DNA of 7,678 nt from Pseudomonadota bacterium (lineage in GTDB: Bacteria; Pseudomonadota; Gammaproteobacteria; Steroidobacterales; Steroidobacteraceae), in NCBI GenBank assembly GCA_018241455.1, contig JAFEDW010000096.1, positions 1 to 7,678 of the forward strand, written 5' to 3'. Position 1 is the first letter of the stretch, and each line of letters begins with the position of its first letter. A program made the position numbers and the translations under genes. Below the pieces are notes generated by a model. It made no database searches. It saw only the letters and a program-made list of their open reading frames with translations, and was not told the origin of the DNA. Below are positions 1 to 4,124 of the stretch, piece after piece.

Positions 1-483
1 GTGCTGCAGGGCGAAGGCAAGCTGGACGAAGCGGCCAAAGCGCTGCAACGCGCGACCGAGCGCGGGCCCGGCAACGCAGCGGCCTGGACCGAACTCGGCC
101 TGGTGCGGCGGGCGCTCGGCAAGTTTCCGGAAGCGAAGGCGGCCTACACGCAGGCAATCGCTGCCGATCCAGGCTATGCGCCGGCGCATCGCAACCTGGG
201 CGTGTTGCTCGACCTGTACCTGGGCGACCCGGTCGCGGCGCTGCCCGAGATGGAGCAGTACAAGCAGATCAGCGGCGAGGACAAGCCGGTCAGCGGCTGG
301 ATCGCCGAATTGCGACACCGCACCGGCATCAAGGCGCCGGCGCCGCCGCCGGCAGCGCCGGCGCCCGTGACGACCGCGCCAGCGTCCGCGCCCGTGGGTA
401 CGGGCACGCCCGGTGCCGCACCCGACGCCCCACCCGCCAACACCGCCGCACCGGCCGCGACCGCCAACGGAGGCTCGCCATGA
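1..483 (+). CDS. TPR-repeat protein, C-terminal part (5' truncated by window)
   Basis: The reading frame is open from the first base. It begins inside a TPR unit: helix B of one repeat (LDEAAKALQRATERGPGN) is present without its helix A, so the true start lies upstream and the GTG at base 1 is probably an internal Val codon. Two further TPR-like units follow at about residues 26-59 and 60-94, with the usual W-LG, Y-A and DP spacing. The last 50 residues (about 111-160) are an Ala/Pro/Thr-rich tail of low complexity. TPR units are helical hairpins that act as protein-binding scaffolds. The stop codon overlaps the start of the next gene (ATGA), which implies translational coupling to the exported protein and, by position, a role with the ExbB/ExbD cluster. 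TPR lipoproteins or periplasmic TPR proteins often accompany TonB/Tol-like systems. Location cannot be told because the N-terminus is missing. Confidence 0.85.
   Translation: MLQGEGKLDEAAKALQRATERGPGNAAAWTELGLVRRALGKFPEAKAAYTQAIAADPGYAPAHRNLGVLLDLYLGDPVAALPEMEQYKQISGEDKPVSGWIAELRHRTGIKAPAPPPAAPAPVTTAPASAPVGTGTPGAAPDAPPANTAAPAATANGGSP
333..365. repeat. 11-bp GC inverted repeat in the Ala/Pro tail coding region
   Basis: GGCGCCGGCGC (333-343) and GCGCCGGCGCC (355-365) are exact reverse complements with an 11-nt loop. It is probably a by-product of Ala/Pro codons, but could form a stable mRNA hairpin near the 3' end of the TPR gene. Confidence 0.45.
469..473 (+). promoter_or_regulatory. Shine-Dalgarno sequence for the exported small protein
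   Basis: GGAGG lies 6 nt before the ATG at 480, inside the 3' end of the TPR gene. It fixes the start of the next gene and supports the ATGA overlap as real coupling. Confidence 0.75.
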
Positions 484-965
484 AAACCCTGACAGGCCTG
501 GCTCTGCTCTGCGCTGCATCGGCCAGTCTCGCGGACGATCTCGAGCCCGCCGTGAACACCTCGAGCGCGGCCGTGGCGCCCGCCACGGCCCCCAGCGCAA
601 GACCCGCGGCCAAACCTGCCACGACGCCGGCTGCGCCCACAACGGCTGCCAGGGCGCCTGCCGGGGCCAGGACGCGCGCCATGGATCAGATCGATCTCGG
701 TGCCACGCAGGTCACCGGTAACCGCGAACTGCCGAATGTGATGTACGTCGTACCCTGGAAAAGACCCGATCTCGGAGAATTCGCGGGCCGGCCGCCGAAA
801 AGCCTGCTCGATGAAGTGCTCGCGCCCGTGGACCGCGACGTGTTCCGCCGGCAAAACCGCTATTTCGCCGCCTTGCACCCCGACGCCGCGGTGGCGCCCG
901 CGGCGCCGGCCACTAAACCCGCGGCCGGAGCGGCGAATGTGCTGCCGGCCGGGGATGAGAAGTAG
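480..965 (+). CDS. Exported protein of unknown function (ELPNVMYVVPWK segment)
   Basis: This is a 161-aa protein. Residues 1-18 look like a Sec signal peptide: a Lys at position 2, a hydrophobic stretch (LTGLALLCAASA) and a probable cleavage after S-L-A at 18. Cys11 is not in a proper lipobox (Leu at -1), so a lipoprotein is unlikely. Residues 28-66 are Ala/Pro/Thr-rich and probably disordered. The only globular-looking part is about 67-131. It contains ITGNRELPNVMYVVPWK-like sequence (QVTGNRELPNVMYVVPWK at 77-94) and a charged, aromatic helix (LLDEVLAPVDRDVFRRQNRYFAAL). The tail is again Ala/Pro-rich. The start is set by a GGAGG six bases upstream. Position between a TPR gene and a TolQ/ExbD cluster suggests a periplasmic accessory factor; this is inference. 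I recall similar short proteins annotated as hypothetical in other gammaproteobacteria, but no function. Confidence 0.8.
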   Translation: MKTLTGLALLCAASASLADDLEPAVNTSSAAVAPATAPSARPAAKPATTPAAPTTAARAPAGARTRAMDQIDLGATQVTGNRELPNVMYVVPWKRPDLGEFAGRPPKSLLDEVLAPVDRDVFRRQNRYFAALHPDAAVAPAAPATKPAAGAANVLPAGDEK

Positions 966-969
966 GTCT

Positions 970-999
970 TTGGCATAACGTGAGCGCTTGGTTTCTAAT
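970..999 (+). promoter_or_regulatory. Candidate sigma70-type promoter for the TolQ-ExbD-ExbD-AgmX genes
   Basis: TTGGCA (970-975; 5 of 6 to TTGACA) and TCTAAT (994-999; 5 of 6 to TATAAT) are separated by 18 bp in a locally AT-richer stretch between two genes. The start point would fall near 1005-1007, about 25 bases before the ATG at 1030. Seen directly as sequence matches; activity is inferred. Confidence 0.55.
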
Positions 1000-1001
1000 T
1001 C

Positions 1002-1013
1002 AATCGATCGATT
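1002..1013. repeat. 12-bp perfect palindrome, possible operator
   Basis: AATCGATCGATT is a perfect palindrome in the leader, just at or after the predicted transcription start of the promoter at 970-999. Its position would suit a repressor site, but it is also a simple ATCG tandem and could be chance. Confidence 0.3.
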
Positions 1014-1020
1014 CAGGCAT

Positions 1021-1025
1021 GGGAG
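1021..1025 (+). promoter_or_regulatory. Shine-Dalgarno sequence for the channel gene
   Basis: GGGAG lies 4 nt before the ATG at 1030 and 7 nt before a second in-frame ATG at 1033. It supports starting translation here rather than at the in-frame TTG at 988, which would sit inside the predicted promoter. Confidence 0.6.
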
Positions 1026-1029
1026 TCTG

Positions 1030-1677
1030 ATGATGAATTTCTTCAGCATGATTATCCGGTTCTTCCAGGGTGGCGGCGCGATGATGTACCCGATCGCGGT
1101 GGTACTGGTCATCGGTGCGGCCATCGCCTTCGAGCGCTACATCGTGCTCACGCATACTGCGATCCGCAATCGCAGCCTGTGGAACGAGATTGCCCCGCTG
1201 CTGGCGCAAGGCAATTTCAAGGGCGCGGTGCAACTCACGGGCAAATCCGAGTCGGCGATCGGCCAGATCCTCAGCTACGGACTGGCGCGCATCAGCTCGG
1301 CGCGCTCGCGCGACGATATCGAAAAGGCGATGGAAGAGAGCCTGATGGATGTCGTGCCGCGGCTCGAGAAGCGCACGCACTACCTCGCGACCTTCGCGAA
1401 CCTGGCCACGCTGCTCGGCCTGCTCGGCACCGTGGTCGGCCTGATCAACGCCTTCGCGGCGGTGGCGACGGTCAATCCGGCCGACAAGGCCAACCTGCTG
1501 TCGGCCAGCATCTCGGTGGCGATGAACTGCACCGCGTTCGGCCTGATGACCGCCGTGCCGTTGCTGGTCATCCACGCGGTGCTGCAGACCAAGACCACGG
1601 AGCTGATCGACAGCCTGGAGATGGCCTCGGTCAAGTTCCTGAACGCGGTGACCGAACGCAGCGCGGCGGCATCCTGA
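1030..1677 (+). CDS. MotA/TolQ/ExbB-family proton channel protein
   Basis: The predicted protein has 215 aa, near the usual 220-240 of TolQ/ExbB. The family forms a pentameric inner-membrane proton channel around ExbD/TolR helices and converts proton flow into movement of a periplasmic arm. Three membrane segments are visible: about 17-36 (after GGGAMMYP), 118-146 and 158-185. A cytoplasmic loop of about 80 residues with Arg/Lys/Glu-rich helices lies between the first and second. TM2 carries the family signature LLGLLGTVVGLINAF with Thr134, and TM3 carries NCTAFGLMTAVP with Thr168; these match the conserved polar Thr pair that lines the TolQ/ExbB pore. The start at 1030 (or 1033) is chosen because of the GGGAG upstream. 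The next gene begins 32 bases after the stop. The sequence alone does not separate TolQ, ExbB or an AglR-like role; the two ExbD genes downstream argue against plain Tol-Pal. Confidence 0.92.
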   Translation: MMNFFSMIIRFFQGGGAMMYPIAVVLVIGAAIAFERYIVLTHTAIRNRSLWNEIAPLLAQGNFKGAVQLTGKSESAIGQILSYGLARISSARSRDDIEKAMEESLMDVVPRLEKRTHYLATFANLATLLGLLGTVVGLINAFAAVATVNPADKANLLSASISVAMNCTAFGLMTAVPLLVIHAVLQTKTTELIDSLEMASVKFLNAVTERSAAAS

Positions 1678-1709
1678 AGCACCTGCCACGGTCTTAAGCG
1701 AGAACGCGC

Positions 1710-2252
1710 ATGCGCCGCTCCCAAGCCCTCAGGAAGATGATGCGCCGGCAACGCCGGCCGTCGGAACTGCAGCTGGTGTCGATGATCGACATCTTCACGG
1801 TGCTGGTGACCTTCCTGCTGATGACCGCGATCTTCTCGCGCACCGTGGTGCTCGACCTGCGCCTGCCGTCGAACAATCCGAGCTTTCCCGAACTCCCCAA
1901 GGGCCTGAACCTCGAGGTGATCGTGCACGATGATTCGCTCGTCGTGGCCGATCGCGGCACCGGCCCGCTGCACACGCTGCCCAACACCGCCAAGGGCTAC
2001 GACCTCGACGGGCTCACCGAGTACCTGAAGTTCGTCAAATCGCGCTACCCCGACAAGACCGAGGCGACCATCCTGCTCGAGCCCCAGACGCCGTACGACA
2101 CGCTGGTGCAGGTCATGGACCGTACGCGCATCGTCGAGGTCAACGCCGGGCTGAATACCGTGCAGGCGGAGCTGTTCCCGCAGGTGTCGATCGGTGACGC
2201 GCCGGTGCCGGTCGCGGCATCCGTGCCGGCCGCGGCGGGAGGCAAGCGATGA
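1710..2252 (+). CDS. Biopolymer transporter ExbD/TolR family, first copy
   Basis: This 180-aa protein has the ExbD plan: a short basic cytoplasmic N-terminus (residues 1-19, with RRSQALRKMMRRQRR), one membrane helix at about 22-42, and a periplasmic domain. The helix contains SMIDIFTVLVTFLL with Asp27, the position of the ion-carrying Asp of ExbD/TolR, so it is probably competent for proton transfer. The periplasmic part (about 48-160) shows the family pattern of a VIVHDDSLVVADRG strand pair and a late YDTLVQVMDRTR helix. A short Ala/Pro-rich tail ends the protein. The Shine-Dalgarno is weak (about 1698-1703, CGAGAA), which may mean coupling to the channel gene. Its stop overlaps the start of the second ExbD gene (ATGA). 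It would be the partner of the channel protein in the membrane; two distinct ExbD types probably share one channel. Confidence 0.9.
   Translation: MRRSQALRKMMRRQRRPSELQLVSMIDIFTVLVTFLLMTAIFSRTVVLDLRLPSNNPSFPELPKGLNLEVIVHDDSLVVADRGTGPLHTLPNTAKGYDLDGLTEYLKFVKSRYPDKTEATILLEPQTPYDTLVQVMDRTRIVEVNAGLNTVQAELFPQVSIGDAPVPVAASVPAAAGGKR
2237..2242 (+). promoter_or_regulatory. Shine-Dalgarno sequence for the second ExbD gene
   Basis: GGGAGG, 6 nt before the ATG at 2249, lies within the end of the first ExbD gene and decides the start over the in-frame ATG at 2255. Confidence 0.75.
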
Positions 2253-2776
2253 GCATGTCGAACCGCGCGCGGCGCATGCTGCAGCACCAGATCCGCAACA
2301 AGGCCGACGCGGAGCTGAACCTGATCCCGATGATCGACATCCTCAGCGTCATGGTGTCGTTCCTGCTCGTGTATTCGACCGAGGTCGAGGTGGTGCAGAA
2401 CACCAAGGGCATCGACATCCCGCAATCGATCTCGCAGCAGCGACCGCGCGAGACCGTGGTCGTCATGCTGACCAAGGAAGACCTGTTCGTGCAGGGCGAG
2501 CGCATCGCCAGCATTGCCGAGGTGCGCGACAGCCCCGATGCAATCATCGCGCCGCTCCGCACGGCGCTGAAGCGGCCGACGCTGGTCGGCCAGGCGATGA
2601 CCGAGAAGGACATCGCCGAGCGCGAGATCACCGTGATGGCCGACAAGCAGATTCCGTATGCGGTGCTGAAGAAGGTCATGAGCACCTGCACCGACGCCGA
2701 CTACGGCCGGCTGTCGTTCGCGCTCGTCGAGAAGGAAAAGGCCGTCGACATCGACCAGCTGCGGCGGAAGCTCTGA
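2249..2776 (+). CDS. Biopolymer transporter ExbD/TolR family, second copy
   Basis: The 175-aa protein has a basic N-terminus, one membrane helix at about 25-43 and a periplasmic ExbD domain. The helix is preceded by AELNLIPMID, much closer to the classic ExbD/TolR entry motif than the first copy, and carries Asp30 as the probable proton-binding residue. The periplasmic part contains VVVMLTKEDLFVQGERI and a REITVMADKQIPYAVLKKVM segment, the usual strand and helix that dimerise in ExbD/TolR. It resembles the first copy in plan but clearly differs in sequence, so the pair is an old divergence and not a recent duplication. A strong GGGAGG at 2237-2242 fixes the start, and the next gene starts 4 bases after its stop, pointing to one transcript and fixed stoichiometry. 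Known systems with one TolQ and two TolR homologues include AglR/AglQ/AglS of Myxococcus. Confidence 0.92.
   Translation: MSMSNRARRMLQHQIRNKADAELNLIPMIDILSVMVSFLLVYSTEVEVVQNTKGIDIPQSISQQRPRETVVVMLTKEDLFVQGERIASIAEVRDSPDAIIAPLRTALKRPTLVGQAMTEKDIAEREITVMADKQIPYAVLKKVMSTCTDADYGRLSFALVEKEKAVDIDQLRRKL
2766..2770 (+). promoter_or_regulatory. Shine-Dalgarno sequence for the TonB-like gene
   Basis: GGAAG sits 9 nt before the ATG at 2780, within the last codons of the second ExbD gene. Confidence 0.5.
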
Positions 2777-2779
2777 GAC

Positions 2780-3682
2780 ATGCAGGCGCAACTGACACAG
2801 TACTACCGCAATTTCGAGCTGGCGTGGGAGCCGGATCCGGACGATCAACGCCGCTTCCGCAAATTCCTGCGCGCGGGCCTGTTGCTCGTGCTGCTGCTCG
2901 GCGTGACCCTGCCGTTCATCCATCTGCCGAAGCCAACGGCCGCCGAAGAGCCGGTGCCGCCGCGGCTGGCGCGGCTGATGCAGCAGGAACAGCCCAAGCC
3001 GCCGCCCAAGCCGGTGGAGACGCCGAAGGAAAAACCGAAGCCCGAGGCGAAGCCTGAGCCCAAGCCGGCCGACACGCGCAAGAAGATGGAGAACTCGGCC
3101 GCGATGCGCGCCATCAAGGACGAGCTCGCGGACCTGCGCGACCAGCTCGACACCAAGGAGCTGCAGAACAAGCAGCTCAAGGCCGACGTCGGGCAGGATG
3201 CACGCTCCGAGCGCTCGCTGATTGCCTCCAAGGTGGGCGTCGGCTCCTCGGGCATCGTGACCGCCGCCTCGAGCCGCGGGTTCGGCTCCGGCGCCGGCGC
3301 GCTTTCCGACCACAACACGCAGGCGGTCAATTCGCGTATCGCGGCCGATGCGGCTGCGAGCCGCGTGACGCGCAGCGGCAGCAGCGGCAAGGCCTCGCGC
3401 AGCGAGGAGGAGATCGCGCTGGTGTTCGACCGCAACAAGGGCGCCATCGATGCGTTGTATGCGCGCGCGCTGCGCGAGCGCGCGGACCTGCAGGGCAAGA
3501 TCGTGCTGCAGCTGACCATCTCCCCGGCCGGCGAGGTCACCGATTGCCGCCTGCTCAGCAGCGAGTTGAATGACGACGATCTGGAGCGCAAGATCGTGGC
3601 GCGCGTCAAGCTGTTCCGGTTCGAGGCCAAGGACGTGGAAGCGATCACGGCACGCAAGACGCTCGAGTTCTTCCCGACCTAG
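2780..3682 (+). CDS. TonB-like protein with AgmX/PglI-type C-terminal domain
   Basis: The 300-aa protein has the plan of an energy-transducing arm. In order: a charged cytoplasmic N-terminus (1-31), one membrane helix (about 33-49, LLLVLLLGVTLPFIHL), a Pro/Lys/Glu-rich spacer (58-98, repeated KPEPKP-like units) as in TonB, a predicted coiled coil (about 103-138), a Gly/Ser/Ala-rich linker (151-205), and a folded end (208-300). The folded end begins EEIALVFDRNKGAIDALY, continues GKIVLQLTISPAGEVTDCRL and closes with FRFEA...LEFFPT. That is the pattern of the AgmX/PglI C-terminal domain, a TonB-C-like fold known from myxobacterial motility proteins and from many proteobacterial proteins of unknown role. 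It follows the second ExbD by 3 bases, so it is probably driven by that channel. It could act as a TonB for an outer-membrane receptor or as a Tol/Agl-like force transmitter; no receptor is visible here. Confidence 0.85.
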   Translation: MQAQLTQYYRNFELAWEPDPDDQRRFRKFLRAGLLLVLLLGVTLPFIHLPKPTAAEEPVPPRLARLMQQEQPKPPPKPVETPKEKPKPEAKPEPKPADTRKKMENSAAMRAIKDELADLRDQLDTKELQNKQLKADVGQDARSERSLIASKVGVGSSGIVTAASSRGFGSGAGALSDHNTQAVNSRIAADAAASRVTRSGSSGKASRSEEEIALVFDRNKGAIDALYARALRERADLQGKIVLQLTISPAGEVTDCRLLSSELNDDDLERKIVARVKLFRFEAKDVEAITARKTLEFFPT

Positions 3683-3713
3683 CGGCGAATTGGCTGCGGA
3701 GCGTGGCACGCCC

Positions 3714-4079
3714 GTGAACCTGCAGTCCGAAATCGAATACTTCAGTGAACTGGCGCTCGTCGACCAGGCGCGGCTGCTGGCGGTATTCCTGCATGAATTG
3801 AGCGCTGAGGCGCGCGCCACCTACGGCCCGGAGCCTGACCAGGTGCAGGATGGCGCGCGGCTCCGCTTCGTCAACGAGATCACTTCGCGCCTGGCGCGCT
3901 ACATCGAACAGGTGCTGGTGGACGAGCGCGAGCGGCCGGCCGAAGAAGTGCTGCTGCGCATGCTGCTGGCGCCGCGCGCCGACAAGGCGGCCGAGCGGTT
4001 GATCTTCAACGCCTACCGGAGGTCGATCCAGGGGTTCGACGGCAACGATGCCACGGTGACCATGCAGGCGCCGCGCTAG
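3714..4079 (+). CDS. Small helical protein of unknown function
   Basis: I do not recognise this protein. From a GTG at 3714 it has 121 residues. It looks all-helical and soluble: IEYFSELALVDQARLLAVFLHELS, then RLRFVNEITSRLARYIEQVL, then AEEVLLRMLLAPR and AAERLIFNAYRRSIQ. No signal peptide, membrane helix or Cys is seen. The frame is open back to 3570, but that extension is Arg/Ser-rich, overlaps the TonB-like gene and reads like an out-of-frame shadow. GTG 3714 has a GGAG at 3698-3701, rather far at 12 nt; TTG at 3690 is an alternative start. It lies only about 31 bases after the TonB-like gene, so it may share that transcript, though nothing in the protein links it to envelope work. Codon use agrees with its neighbours. 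Existence is likely, the start is uncertain. Confidence 0.7.
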   Translation: MNLQSEIEYFSELALVDQARLLAVFLHELSAEARATYGPEPDQVQDGARLRFVNEITSRLARYIEQVLVDERERPAEEVLLRMLLAPRADKAAERLIFNAYRRSIQGFDGNDATVTMQAPR

Positions 4080-4097
4080 CGCAGCGGTTGCGCTGCG
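4080..4097 (+). terminator. GC hairpin after the small helical gene, possible terminator
   Basis: CGCAGCG (4080-4086), a GTTG loop and CGCTGCG (4091-4097) form a perfect 7-bp stem directly after the stop at 4077-4079. No T tract follows, so it is not a classic intrinsic terminator; it may act as a weak terminator, a 3'-end stabiliser or nothing. Confidence 0.35.
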
Positions 4098-4124
4098 GGT
4101 CCCCAAGCGCTTAAGTTGCCGCGC

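Noticed and set aside
488..515. Lipoprotein signal with Cys11 in the exported protein
   Set aside because: The residue before Cys is Leu and the -3 to -1 positions do not fit a lipobox; a signal peptidase I site after residue 18 fits better.
988..1029. Upstream TTG start for the channel protein, adding 14 residues
   Set aside because: It has no Shine-Dalgarno, lies inside the predicted promoter, and the added residues do not fit the family N-terminus. ATG 1030 or 1033 has GGGAG in place.
1030..2776. Assignment as tolQ/tolR of the Tol-Pal system
   Set aside because: Two ExbD genes, an AgmX-type arm and no tolA, tolB, pal or ybgC nearby argue against it.
2045..3820. 591-codon open frame on the - strand opposite the ExbD and AgmX genes
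   Set aside because: Composition is Arg/Leu/His-rich without motifs, and it spans several well-supported + strand genes. GC-rich codon bias leaves the reverse frame open.
4088..4116. Possible promoter TTGCGC-17 bp-TTAAGT before the antiporter gene
   Set aside because: Each box matches only 3 of 6 consensus bases and the -35 overlaps the hairpin; not enough to call.
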